From positions 1,984,001 through 2,048,000 of the forward strand of contig NZ_JAGSYB010000001.1 of the NCBI RefSeq assembly GCF_025685415.1: a DNA stretch of 64,000 bases, given 5' to 3'. A model generated the notes under the pieces. That model did no database searches and was not told the origin of the DNA. It worked only from the letters and a program-made list of their open reading frames with translations. This document shows, one piece after another, positions 34,066 through 44,147 of the stretch. Positions within the stretch are counted from its first letter, which is position 1. Every line of letters starts with the position of its first letter. The stretch is from Terriglobus aquaticus (GTDB taxonomy: Bacteria > Acidobacteriota > Terriglobia > Terriglobales > Acidobacteriaceae). The position numbers and the translations under genes are program-made.

Positions 34066-35610
34066 ATGTCGGACGCATTTGTTGGAACGCCGCGCAAGGC
34101 GACCACGCACGTCAATCAGAACGAAGGCCTGATCTTCGAGAAGAGTTCGCCGGGCAAAAAGGCCTATCGGATGACGGAGCTCGACGTGCCGGCTGTGGAC
34201 GCAGCGGCGCTGCTGGGCGATGCCGTGCGCGAAGACCTGGGCGTGATGCCGGAGCTGAGCGAGATCGAGATCGTGCGGCACTTCACCCGGCTGTCCACGT
34301 GGAACTACGCCATCGACCTGGGCATGTTTCCGCTGGGTAGCTGCACGATGAAGTACAACGGCCGCGTGAACGAAGCGGTGTCGCGGCTGGAAGGCATTGC
34401 CGAGGCGCATCCGTATCAGCCCGAGGCGCTAAGCCAGGGCTCGCTGCGCATCATGAAGACGCTGCAGGATTGCCTGCTGGAAATCACCGGCATGGACGCG
34501 ATCACGCTGCAGCCAGCGGCGGGCGCACATGGCGAGTTCACCGGCATTCTGATGGTGCGTGCCTACCACGAGAGCAAGGGCAACGCCCGCAAGAAGGTGC
34601 TGGTGCCGGACTCGGCGCACGGCACGAATCCTGCGACCGCGGCGGTCGTTGGCTACCAGGTGCAAAACCTGAAGTCGAACGCAGAAGGCGCAGTCGACCT
34701 GGAAGAGCTGCGCAAGGCTGTCGATGAAGACACGGCGGCGCTGATGCTGACGAATCCTTCGACCATCGGCGTGTTTGAGTCGCAGATCCACGAGATCGCC
34801 GACATTCTGCATGCCAAGGGCGCGCTGCTGTACATGGACGGCGCGAACATGAACGCGCTGGTCGGCAAGACGCGGCCGGGCGACTTCGGCGCGGACGTGA
34901 TGCACCTGAACCTGCACAAGACCTTCTCCACGCCGCACGGTGGTGGTGGCCCGGGCTCGGGGCCGGTGGCGTGTAAGGCGATCCTGGAGCCGTTTCTGCC
35001 GAAGCCGACCGTCGTCGAGAAAGCGGACGGGACGCTGGCGTTCGACTTCGATCGTCCGCAGTCGGTAGGTCGCGTGCGCATGTTCTACGGCAACTTCGGC
35101 ATGTTTGTGCGCGCGCTGGCGTACACGCTGGCGAACGGCCCGGACGGTTTGCGGCAGACCACCGAAGACGCGGTGCTGAATGCGAACTACATTCGCGCGA
35201 AGCTGGAAGGCGTATTCGATTTGCCTTACAAGACTCGCTCGATGCACGAGGTTGTGTTCAGCGACAAGCTGCAGGCGAAGAACGGTGTGAAGACCGGCGA
35301 CATCGGCAAGCGCCTGATCGACTACGGCTTCCACGCGTATACCGTCAGCTTTCCGATGATTGTGAGCGGCGCGATGATGATCGAGCCGACCGAGAGCGAG
35401 TCGCGCGAGGAGTTGGATTACTTGATCGATGCCTTGCAGCAGATTGCGCGCGAGGCGGAAGAGAATCCGGAGCTGGTCAAGACGGCGCCGCACTCTACGC
35501 GCATCCGGCGGCTGGACGAGACCGCGGCGGCGCGCAAGCCGGTGCTGCGCTGGAAGGCTCCGGCGGCGAGCGAATCGGTCGAGCCGGACGCGGCAGCGAA
35601 GGAGTGGTAG
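34066..35610 (+). CDS. gcvPB: Glycine dehydrogenase (decarboxylating) subunit 2
   Basis: A 514-residue second half of the P-protein carrying the PLP lysine, K285, in HLNLHKTFSTPHGGGGPGSGP. Motifs TWNYAIDLGMFPLGSCTMKYNG and QPAAGAHGEFTG are typical. AAGGAG is five bases before the ATG at 34066 (an ATG at 34063 is possible). The C-terminus has an extra, Ala/Arg-rich tail. The partner subunit gcvPA is 1.8 kb upstream, with three genes between. Confidence 0.96.
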   Translation: MSDAFVGTPRKATTHVNQNEGLIFEKSSPGKKAYRMTELDVPAVDAAALLGDAVREDLGVMPELSEIEIVRHFTRLSTWNYAIDLGMFPLGSCTMKYNGRVNEAVSRLEGIAEAHPYQPEALSQGSLRIMKTLQDCLLEITGMDAITLQPAAGAHGEFTGILMVRAYHESKGNARKKVLVPDSAHGTNPATAAVVGYQVQNLKSNAEGAVDLEELRKAVDEDTAALMLTNPSTIGVFESQIHEIADILHAKGALLYMDGANMNALVGKTRPGDFGADVMHLNLHKTFSTPHGGGGPGSGPVACKAILEPFLPKPTVVEKADGTLAFDFDRPQSVGRVRMFYGNFGMFVRALAYTLANGPDGLRQTTEDAVLNANYIRAKLEGVFDLPYKTRSMHEVVFSDKLQAKNGVKTGDIGKRLIDYGFHAYTVSFPMIVSGAMMIEPTESESREELDYLIDALQQIAREAEENPELVKTAPHSTRIRRLDETAAARKPVLRWKAPAASESVEPDAAAKEW

Positions 35611-35901
35611 TTGAGCGTCTTCTGGGACCGCAAGGATGAGCTTGAGAAGTACGAGTTCATGATGGGCACGGAGCGGGGCCGCCTGGCGGTCTCGCTCGAC
35701 GTGCTTACGGATGCGCTGGCGCTGGTTGGGCAGCATGGAGTTTACTGCGTGTCCAACCGCAATCCTTCGAAGCCGGCGCTGGACTTGCAGGCGGTGATGC
35801 AAGGCATCAACGATGCGAAGGAACTGATCGGCTCGGCGATGGAAGAGATGCGCAAGCGGCGGGACGCGGAACGCGCGTCAGGCGGCGACGCGGCAGTGTA
35901 A
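35611..35901 (+). CDS. Small hypothetical protein, gcvPB-linked
   Basis: A 96-residue acidic, helical protein (MSVFWDRKDELEKYEFMMG..., ending RRDAERASGGDAAV). It begins with TTG directly after the gcvPB stop codon; AAGGAG within gcvPB lies six bases upstream and decides the start. I do not recognise a family. The tight coupling suggests co-translation with gcvPB. A tRNA-Arg gene follows 12 bases after it. Confidence 0.6.
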   Translation: MSVFWDRKDELEKYEFMMGTERGRLAVSLDVLTDALALVGQHGVYCVSNRNPSKPALDLQAVMQGINDAKELIGSAMEEMRKRRDAERASGGDAAV

Positions 35902-35913
35902 ACTGCGTCTAGT

Positions 35914-35990
35914 GCACCCGTAGCTCAGCTGGATAGAGCGGCAGCCTCCGAAGCTGTAGGTCAGAAGTTCGAATCTTCTCGGGTGCACCA
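35914..35990 (+). tRNA. tRNA-Arg (anticodon CCG)
   Basis: A complete cloverleaf: acceptor GCACCCG / CGGGTGC, D-arm GCTC / GAGC, anticodon stem GCAGC / GCTGT with loop CTCCGAA (anticodon CCG, reading CGG), T-arm AGAAG-TTCGAAT-CTTCT, and encoded CCA at the 3' end. It reads a codon common in a high-GC genome. Confidence 0.97.
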
Positions 35991-36258
35991 TACCTCCCCC
36001 CCTCCTCAGTTTTGTAAGTTCTTCATTTTTGGTGGCTTGTGGCCGGCCGAGTGGCTAAGTTCTTCCTGCCAAAGAACTTAGGTGTAAGTTCCTCTGTTTA
36101 TTCGAGTTAGGTGCGGAGTGCTGACCTACAGCGTCTTCCAGGTTCGCTAGTTTGTCTCTCTGCTTCCATTGTAGAAAGTTCGAGGGTAATTCTGCGCAGG
36201 GCGTAAGGTGCTGGCACAGTGCCACTTAGCTGCAGGCGGGGCTTGACAAGAATTTCGT
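35991..36258. other. Gene-free region with AAGTTC repeats
   Basis: No coding sequence found. TAAGTTCTTC occurs at 36015 and 36056, TAAGTTCCTC at 36085, AAAGTTCGAG near 36176, and CTAAGTTCTT pairs with AAGAACTTAG at 36055-36081 (10-bp arms, 7-base loop). GGCCGGCC at 36041-36048 and TGGCACAGTGCCA at 36212-36224 are further symmetric elements. It is more AT-rich than the surrounding genes and could hold a promoter, sRNA or remnant. No tRNA 3'-end duplication was found. Confidence 0.4.
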
Positions 36259-36298
36259 GCAACAGAAAGCCCCGGCGCTGGCCGGGGCTTTCCTGTTG
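36259..36298. terminator. Strong terminator hairpin before the TonB receptor end
   Basis: GAAAGCCCCGGC at 36265-36276 pairs perfectly with GCCGGGGCTTTC at 36281-36292 around GCTG; CAACA / TGTTG extend the stem with one bulge. It lies 22 bases beyond the stop of the minus-strand receptor gene and would work in both directions. Confidence 0.8.
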
Positions 36299-36319
36299 CT
36301 GCTTGCCTTGCAGTGTGGG

Positions 36320-39300
36320 CTAGAAGAAGAAGCGGCCCAGGAACTGCAGTTGGCGCGGTGTGTACAGGATGCCGGAGGTGCTGGTCTGCGCACCGAAGCC
36401 GGTCTGGGTGTAGGGGACGATGCAGCCGTCCGTTGCCGTTGCCGGGCAGGTAGTGGCTGCGCCGCCACTGCCGGCGGTGGTGCTGGTGCCAGCGGTCTGG
36501 TAGGTGGCGAAGGTCTGGTTTACGCCGAGCTGATTGCGATGGTTCGCGATGTTGAACGCTTCAGCGGCGATTTCGATGCGCATGCCTTCCCGGAGCGGGA
36601 ACTCACGGGAGAGGCGCAGATCGGTATTGTGGACTCCCGGTCCCTTGAAGGCGTTGCGGGGAGCGACGGCGGTTGGAACACGACCGGGAGTGCCGGCGTT
36701 GTTCAGGGAGAGCTCGGCACCGGTGAGGCCACCGTCACCAATAACGGATACGGGTGAGTTGCTCATGAATGCGGTGAGCGGCAGACCCGTCTGTGCCGTG
36801 ACCGTGGTGGTCAACTGCCAGCCGTTGGCCGCGTACGCAGCCAGCTTGTTGCCGATGGGGAAACGCGAGATTGCGACGAGGGAGCCGACGAAGCGGCCAC
36901 GAACGTCGAGATCGGAGCGCGAATACTCAGCCGCGCGTCCCGCACGGTGACCGCGCGCGAACGGGTCGAAGGCCACGTCGGTTCCGTTGAAGGTTCCGTT
37001 TACGCCGGAGACCTGACCGCCGTCCATGGCGTGAGCCCAGGTGTAGTTGGCCAGGACCTGGAAGCTGCGGGAGAGCGGCTTCCTGAGGCTGACGGCAAGC
37101 GAGTTGTACCAGCTATTCACGTCAGAGAAGCCCGTGAGCATGGTGCCAGTGGTGGTGTAGAGGCGCCGAGTGTAGTACGGAGTGGGAATAACCTGCGACA
37201 CGCCCTGTGCGTTGATGTAGGTGTAGTTGCGCACCACGGCAGAGGTGGGATCGACGTTGGTGTCAACAAAGATGGGCAGACGCATGCCGCGCGTACCAAC
37301 ATACCCAACGCTGAGGGTGGACCGGAGCGGCAACTGCTGCTCGACCGAGAGGTCGTAGGAGTGAGTGTAGGGATTGAGAAAGTTGGGGTCGTTGCCGCGG
37401 GCACCGAGAGTACCGGGGGGCAGGCCAGGGTTGACGGCCGGAGTGGCAGCACCGGTGACCTGATTGATGGGTGCCGGACCGGGCGGCGTGAAGGCCGGGA
37501 TGCCGCCCTGGGGGGCGTAGCTGGCGTAGGTACCCGACTGCGTAAAGCAACGGTTTGTGCCGACGGCGGGGGTGCAGCCGGTGCCGGCAGCCACGTAGGG
37601 CGTATTCGGGTTGGTTATCGCGTTTACGTTGAACTGCTGCTGGAAGACACCGTTCTCGCGGCGGTTCGCGTAGAAGGTGGAGTTCGACGTGAGCGCGAAG
37701 AAGAGGCCGTAACCGCCGCGCACCACCATACCTTCGTGCGGCGTCCACGCGAAGCCGAAGCGCGGCGCAGCCATGTGGTAATCGATGTTGATGGTGCTGG
37801 TGTAGGTCTGCGCCACAGGCGAAGAGGTGTTCGGACGTTCCGGTTGAGGCACAAGCTGGACGTCGTACCGCGCGCCCATGCTGAGCAGAAGCTTGGGCGT
37901 GATCTTCCAGTCGTCCTGCACGAAGATGTCGAGATCCTTGTTCCAGAAATCGTCGGCACCAACGTGGGTGATGGGATCGTTCACCTGGGTGAAGCTGTTG
38001 TAGTGACGGCCGCCGTTGACCTGGTACACGTCCTGGATCCAGTTGGCGAAGTTGAACTCGGTGCTGCCGGTGCCGTAGGTGAAGGAACCATCGCCCTGAA
38101 AGAGGTTGGAGATCTGCTCGTGGATGAGGTTGATATCCACGCCGACCTTCAGGTTGTGCTTGCCACGAACGGTGTTGTAGATGTCGGTGATCTGCCAGCG
38201 GTGCTCATCCGGGAAGGCTCCGCGCGGAAGGGCGCTGGTTTCGCCGTACGAAGCAAGATTGGTGATGTTGATGGCCGGGCCGCCGGAGTTGGTGGACGCC
38301 GTTTCCAGATCGCGCGACCACTGGAAGTGCACGACGTTGGTCGCGGTGCTGGAAAGTGAGGTTTCCGCGTTGGCGAACAGGAAGCGCTCGTGGAAGTTGA
38401 TGGTTCCGTTCTGCGAGACGCCACCGTTGTTGACGGTGGTGCTGCTGTTGTAGCCGTTGGGAATCTGCAGGTTTTCAAAGAGGAAGGACGCCGAAAGGTG
38501 TGTCTTGGACGTGGCCTGGAAATCGAGGCGCGGCAGGAAGATGTCCTGCTTGGTGTTGCGTTGGAAGGACCCTAGCTGGGTGCCGTTGATGAAGTTGACG
38601 GCGGCGCTGCACTGCGCTGCGGTGATGTTTGGGATCACCGAAGGAAAGATCGCCGAGCCGCGGGTCAGGTAGTTGCTGGTGCGGCCGTCGCACAGGGCGA
38701 CGAGCTGCGAGATGTTCTGCGTCGCGGTGTTGTAGGTGGACAGGTAGGTGATGGGGTTGCGGCGACGATAGCCGTCGTACACGGCGTGGAAGAACATCTT
38801 GTCGCGGATGATGGGTCCGCCGACGGCTGCACCGAACTGGTGCTGCGTCTTGATGGGCTGCTGCAGCAACAGGGGGTTATTGCCGGTGCGGCCCTGGTAC
38901 TTGTTCTGCGGATCAAGCGCATTGAAGCCGGGTGTGCGGTAGTACTCGTAGGCGTCGCCGTGGAAGGAGTTGGTGCCGGACTTGGTAATGGCGTTGATGA
39001 CGCCGCCGGCGGCCTGGCCGAATTCGGCCGAGTAGCTGGAGGTGGCGGACTGGAATTCCTGGATGGCGTCGATGGGGAAGACGTAGGGAGCGCCGATGGA
39101 GCGGCCGCGAGCCTCAGAGAAGAAGGCCTGGTTGTTGTTGGCGCCGTCGACCAGGTTGGTGTTGTAGAGGCCGGAGATGCCGCGGAAGCTGAGCAGGCCC
39201 GAGTTGCCGTCGGGGACGACGTTGGGCGTGAGCAGAACGAAGTTGTCGAAACGGCGGCCGTTGACGGGCAGGTTGTTGACGAGGCGCTCGCCGACGACCT

Positions 39301-39724
39301 GGGACTGGTCGGTGCGATCGCTGTCGACCAGAACGGCATCGGTGGTGACGGTGACCTCCGACGATACGGAGCCGGCGGGCAGCGTGGCGTCTACGGTGTT
39401 GGTGTTGCCGACGGTGACCTGCACGTTCTTCTGGTCGACGCGGCCGAATCCGGAGCCGCTGATGATGACCTCGTAGGTGCCGGGCTGCAGGAAGGTGGCG
39501 GTGTAGTGGCCGTCGGAGTCGGTGGTGAGGTCCTTCTTGGCGCCTGTGCCGGTGTTGATGACGGTGACGGTGGCGCTGGGAACGACGGAACCGGCTGCGT
39601 CGCGGACGACGCCGGCGATGTTACCGAGAGCGGCGGTTTGCGCGAAGCCGGTGGCGGTTACGGCGGAAACCGCGAGGGCGGCAACGAATACACTCGCGCG
39701 CAGCTTGGAACAATGGGTCTTCAA
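36320..39724 (-). CDS. Oar-like TonB-dependent receptor with carboxypeptidase-regulatory domain
   Basis: A 1134-residue outer-membrane protein. From the N-terminus: signal peptide (about 1-30, ending TATGFAQ), a carboxypeptidase-regulatory-like / CNA-B domain (about 32-115, GNIAGVVRDAAGSVVPSATVTVIN), a TonB plug domain (from about 125, with NNLPVNGRRFDNFVLLTPNV and GGVINAITKSGTN), and a large beta-barrel ending in aromatic RFFF. This is the Oar/SusC-like Acidobacteria type that probably imports glycans or peptides. The start is TTG at 39724 with AGGAG eight bases upstream. No SusD gene or regulator is adjacent. Confidence 0.9.
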   Translation of the reverse strand: MKTHCSKLRASVFVAALAVSAVTATGFAQTAALGNIAGVVRDAAGSVVPSATVTVINTGTGAKKDLTTDSDGHYTATFLQPGTYEVIISGSGFGRVDQKNVQVTVGNTNTVDATLPAGSVSSEVTVTTDAVLVDSDRTDQSQVVGERLVNNLPVNGRRFDNFVLLTPNVVPDGNSGLLSFRGISGLYNTNLVDGANNNQAFFSEARGRSIGAPYVFPIDAIQEFQSATSSYSAEFGQAAGGVINAITKSGTNSFHGDAYEYYRTPGFNALDPQNKYQGRTGNNPLLLQQPIKTQHQFGAAVGGPIIRDKMFFHAVYDGYRRRNPITYLSTYNTATQNISQLVALCDGRTSNYLTRGSAIFPSVIPNITAAQCSAAVNFINGTQLGSFQRNTKQDIFLPRLDFQATSKTHLSASFLFENLQIPNGYNSSTTVNNGGVSQNGTINFHERFLFANAETSLSSTATNVVHFQWSRDLETASTNSGGPAINITNLASYGETSALPRGAFPDEHRWQITDIYNTVRGKHNLKVGVDINLIHEQISNLFQGDGSFTYGTGSTEFNFANWIQDVYQVNGGRHYNSFTQVNDPITHVGADDFWNKDLDIFVQDDWKITPKLLLSMGARYDVQLVPQPERPNTSSPVAQTYTSTINIDYHMAAPRFGFAWTPHEGMVVRGGYGLFFALTSNSTFYANRRENGVFQQQFNVNAITNPNTPYVAAGTGCTPAVGTNRCFTQSGTYASYAPQGGIPAFTPPGPAPINQVTGAATPAVNPGLPPGTLGARGNDPNFLNPYTHSYDLSVEQQLPLRSTLSVGYVGTRGMRLPIFVDTNVDPTSAVVRNYTYINAQGVSQVIPTPYYTRRLYTTTGTMLTGFSDVNSWYNSLAVSLRKPLSRSFQVLANYTWAHAMDGGQVSGVNGTFNGTDVAFDPFARGHRAGRAAEYSRSDLDVRGRFVGSLVAISRFPIGNKLAAYAANGWQLTTTVTAQTGLPLTAFMSNSPVSVIGDGGLTGAELSLNNAGTPGRVPTAVAPRNAFKGPGVHNTDLRLSREFPLREGMRIEIAAEAFNIANHRNQLGVNQTFATYQTAGTSTTAGSGGAATTCPATATDGCIVPYTQTGFGAQTSTSGILYTPRQLQFLGRFFF

Positions 39725-39961
39725 CTGGTTGGCTCCTGAAGGCTTGCACCCGGGGCTATCAGCGACGATCACCGGGGTAAAAAGTCGATGGTTCGGAACG
39801 AGCGAGGGCCCGGTTCTTTGGCGCTGTGCGCGGGTTTGCACACGACCGGTTCCCAGATTTAGGCGTTGCCTTCAGGATGAGTTAGCCGCAACGCCATGTC
39901 AAGCCAAGCGGATGAATTGTGCGCGAATGGCGTAGGCCGGTCCCGTGTGGCGCAAAGAGAT

Positions 39962-39983
39962 GGCAGCCCGCGAACGGGCTGCC
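39962..39983 (-). terminator. Hairpin with TTCG loop after DUF2237 gene
   Basis: GGCAGCCCG at 39962-39970 pairs with CGGGCTGCC at 39975-39983. On the minus strand the loop is TTCG, like the tatA hairpin, followed by ATCTCTTTG. It starts 28 bases after the gene's stop. Confidence 0.7.
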
Positions 39984-40010
39984 CTGGGTGTGCTGCAGGT
40001 ACCAAGTGTT

Positions 40011-40412
40011 TTAGACGAGCTTGTCGGGGATGACGGCGTACTGCAGGAGGATTTCGAACGGGATGATGCGGAGGGTGTTCTCGTGCGTGGCCTCGAGGAC
40101 GATGGGGCAGGGCGAGCCGGCCTCGTAAGCCTGAAGCCAGCGGGCAGCACAGACGCACCAGCGGTCGCCGGCGTGCAGGCCGGGGAAGCCGAAGTGGGGC
40201 GCCGGCGTGATGAGGTCGTTGCCCAGGCGGCGGGAGGCTTCGAGGAACTCGTCGGTGACGACGGCACAGACGGTGTGGACGCCGCGGTCGTCGGGGCCGG
40301 TGTTGCAGCAGCCGTCGCGGTAGAAGCCCGTGACCGGGTCAGTGCCGCAGGTCTGCAGGGGCTGACCGAGTACGTTGCGGGATTCGTCCTGTTCGTAGTC
40401 CTCTGAGGCCAT
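40011..40412 (-). CDS. DUF2237 family protein
   Basis: A 133-residue cytoplasmic protein with the family's cysteine/glycine-rich motifs: NVLGQPLQTCGTDPVTGFYRDGCCNTG, GVHTVCAVVTDEFL, GNDLITPAPHFGFPGLHAGDRWCVCAARW. Six or so cysteines are conserved, suggesting metal or thiol chemistry; function unknown. AAAGGAG lies six bases before the ATG at 40412. It is divergent from the heme peroxidase, 313 bases apart. Confidence 0.92.
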   Translation of the reverse strand: MASEDYEQDESRNVLGQPLQTCGTDPVTGFYRDGCCNTGPDDRGVHTVCAVVTDEFLEASRRLGNDLITPAPHFGFPGLHAGDRWCVCAARWLQAYEAGSPCPIVLEATHENTLRIIPFEILLQYAVIPDKLV

Positions 40413-40725
40413 GGCTCGCTCCTTTTGCGCGTTTGCAGGAATGCACAAAGCACGCTGCAGCCGACAGAAATTGATTGTAAGCGCGCCGGGTGCATGCTAG
40501 ATTTCACGCGGCTTCAAGTAGGACGCGCACGTTGCAGTCTGCTGCTGCTGACTCCCCCGCGACGCATCCACGGTGGCCCGTTCCCTGAGTGGCCCGCAGT
40601 ATTTCTTCCCGGATCTGTGCTGTAACACTGCGGGCACTCCCTTTCTTCCAAGCAGTTTCGTTTCGCGGTGTACGGCTGTCCGCGCGAAGTTGTTACGGCC
40701 CTTCTCGCACGTTGAGGAGTTATCT
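40413..40725. other. Intergenic region between DUF2237 and heme peroxidase
   Basis: A 313-base stretch holding the divergent promoters. I see GAGGAG before the peroxidase ATG and AAAGGAG before the DUF2237 ATG, but no confident -35/-10 pair, no repeat and no coding frame with a ribosome-binding site. Confidence 0.5.
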
Positions 40726-42360
40726 ATGAACCCACCACGTATCAAACGCGCACACGGTGGTGTGCGCGGCGCAGACCTGTCCCGCGGTTCCCTGCTGTTT
40801 GACGGACCGTTTGGACGCATGTTTCGAACGCTGCCGGCAGCGGATTTCGGTGCGGACGAGGCAGCAAACAACAGCAACTTCGCAGCTCTGGCGTCGCAGA
40901 TGAACGGTGACTTTGCGGCAAAGGATGGTCCCGACGCGGAGGAGAGCGGCATACCCGCGGCGTACACGTACCTCGGGCAGTTCATCGATCATGACCTGAC
41001 GTTTGACCCGGCGAGCAGTCTGCAGAAACAGAACGATCCGGATGCGCTGGAGGATTACCGGACGCCGAAGTTCGACCTGGATAACGTGTATGGGCGCGGG
41101 CCGGACGACCAGCCATACATGTATTGCACAGGCACTGGCGTGAACGCAGCGCAACTGGTGCGCGGAACTGCGCTGACGGGTGCGGCGACGAATCCGAATG
41201 CGACGGACCTGCCGCGCGCCGCGAACGGACGCGCGATTATTGGCGACCCGCGCAACGACGAAAACAAGATCGTGTCGCAGATGCAGGGGTTGTTTCACCG
41301 TTTTCATAACCGCGTGGCGAAGGACAACCCCACGTGGCAGTTCCAGCGCGTGCAGCAGGAGGTGCGCTTCCACTACCAGTGGGTGGTGCTGCACGACTTT
41401 CTGGAGCGCATCGTGAGTAAGAAAGTGCTGGAAAAGGTGGTGCGCTTTGACGGTCATCGCACCAACATCACGACGGAGTTCTTTCATGCGCGGGACCTGG
41501 CGTATATGCCGCTGGAGTTTTCAGCGGCGTGCTACCGGTTTGGCCACTCGATGGTGCGGCCGGGCTACCGGTTGAACGATGGCGATGACGCTCTGCTGCC
41601 GATCTTTGCAGCGGGACCGTCGATGGCCGGTGGCAAGGCGACGGACCTGCGCGGCTTCGAACCGCCGCAGAGTGATCTTGCGATCGACTGGAACCGGTTT
41701 GCGGATCTTTCACCACTGGCATACGGGACGCTGGTGGACAATCCTGATCCGACGCTGCCGGCCAATCGGAACCGGCTGCAACTGGCGTACAAGATCGATA
41801 CGTCGCTGGTGGGTGGGCTGTCGACGCTGCCGGATTCCGTGGCGAGCAATCCCAACATTCTGGCGCTGCGGAATTTGCAGCGTGGCTGGCGCATGCGTCT
41901 GCCGAGCGGGCAGGATGTTGCGCGTGCGATGGGCGTGATACCGCTCACGGATGACGAGATCAAGATCGGCAAATTCACTGGGGATCCGACCGATCTGAAG
42001 GGTTCGAATGCGGACTTTGGCGACGGCAGCTTTGCTAACAATTGTCCGCTGTGGATCTATACGTTGGCGGAGACGCGGCACCACGTGGAGAAGGTGAAGG
42101 TGGTGACCACCGAGGGCGACAAGTTCATCGACACGCCAAAGCTGGGCGCGGTGGGTGGACGCATTGTGGCCGAGACAATTGCCGGGCTAATCCAGTACGA
42201 CTCGTACTCCTTTGTGAGCCTGGATCCGCTGTGGACGCCGACGCGCGATGTGGGCGCGGGCAAGCCTCGGTCGGTGAGTTATGCCGCGAGCGATGGGTCG
42301 TTCCGGTTGAAGGACCTGATTGCGGCGGCGCTGGGCGATGGCACGGCGACGGCGTGCTGA
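40726..42360 (+). CDS. Animal-type heme peroxidase
   Basis: A 544-residue member of the peroxidase-cyclooxygenase superfamily (An_peroxidase). Distal motif GQFIDHDLTFDP gives Q85, D88 (heme ester site) and H89; the proximal His is H274 in ACYRFGHSMVRPGYRL; the GDPRNDEN calcium-type element follows at about 169-176. It oxidises halides or organic substrates with H2O2 by analogy to myeloperoxidase. No signal peptide or secretion domain is present. GAGGAG lies six bases before the ATG. It is single-gene, flanked by DUF2237. Confidence 0.9.
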   Translation: MNPPRIKRAHGGVRGADLSRGSLLFDGPFGRMFRTLPAADFGADEAANNSNFAALASQMNGDFAAKDGPDAEESGIPAAYTYLGQFIDHDLTFDPASSLQKQNDPDALEDYRTPKFDLDNVYGRGPDDQPYMYCTGTGVNAAQLVRGTALTGAATNPNATDLPRAANGRAIIGDPRNDENKIVSQMQGLFHRFHNRVAKDNPTWQFQRVQQEVRFHYQWVVLHDFLERIVSKKVLEKVVRFDGHRTNITTEFFHARDLAYMPLEFSAACYRFGHSMVRPGYRLNDGDDALLPIFAAGPSMAGGKATDLRGFEPPQSDLAIDWNRFADLSPLAYGTLVDNPDPTLPANRNRLQLAYKIDTSLVGGLSTLPDSVASNPNILALRNLQRGWRMRLPSGQDVARAMGVIPLTDDEIKIGKFTGDPTDLKGSNADFGDGSFANNCPLWIYTLAETRHHVEKVKVVTTEGDKFIDTPKLGAVGGRIVAETIAGLIQYDSYSFVSLDPLWTPTRDVGAGKPRSVSYAASDGSFRLKDLIAAALGDGTATAC

Positions 42361-42387
42361 AGATGTGTCTGTGTTGCGAAAACTGCA

Positions 42388-42415
42388 AGGCCGCGGCGCA
42401 TGAACGCCGCGGCCT
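42388..42415. terminator. Terminator between peroxidase and ABC-F genes
   Basis: AGGCCGCGGCG at 42388-42398 pairs with CGCCGCGGCCT at 42405-42415 with a six-base loop; TTTTATT follows, a true T-run. It serves the plus-strand gene and lies just before the end of the convergent ABC-F gene. Confidence 0.88.
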
Positions 42416-42435
42416 CGGTTTTATTGGGTGCCGAC

Positions 42436-44067
<1,632 letters not shown>

Positions 44068-44147
44068 TCCTATTTATTTTCTCATGGGGCGATTTCACCC
44101 GGATTTCGCAGGCTTTCGCCAGCGGCGCGTGGCGCATCTGACCGGAG

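Noticed and set aside
35914-36319. Genomic island integrated at tRNA-Arg
   Set aside because: No integrase, no second copy of the tRNA 3' end and no mobile genes occur downstream in this window.
36947-38359. Long plus-strand frames inside the TonB receptor gene
   Set aside because: Composition (many Val/Gly/Glu) and lack of motifs show mirrored codons of the real minus-strand gene.
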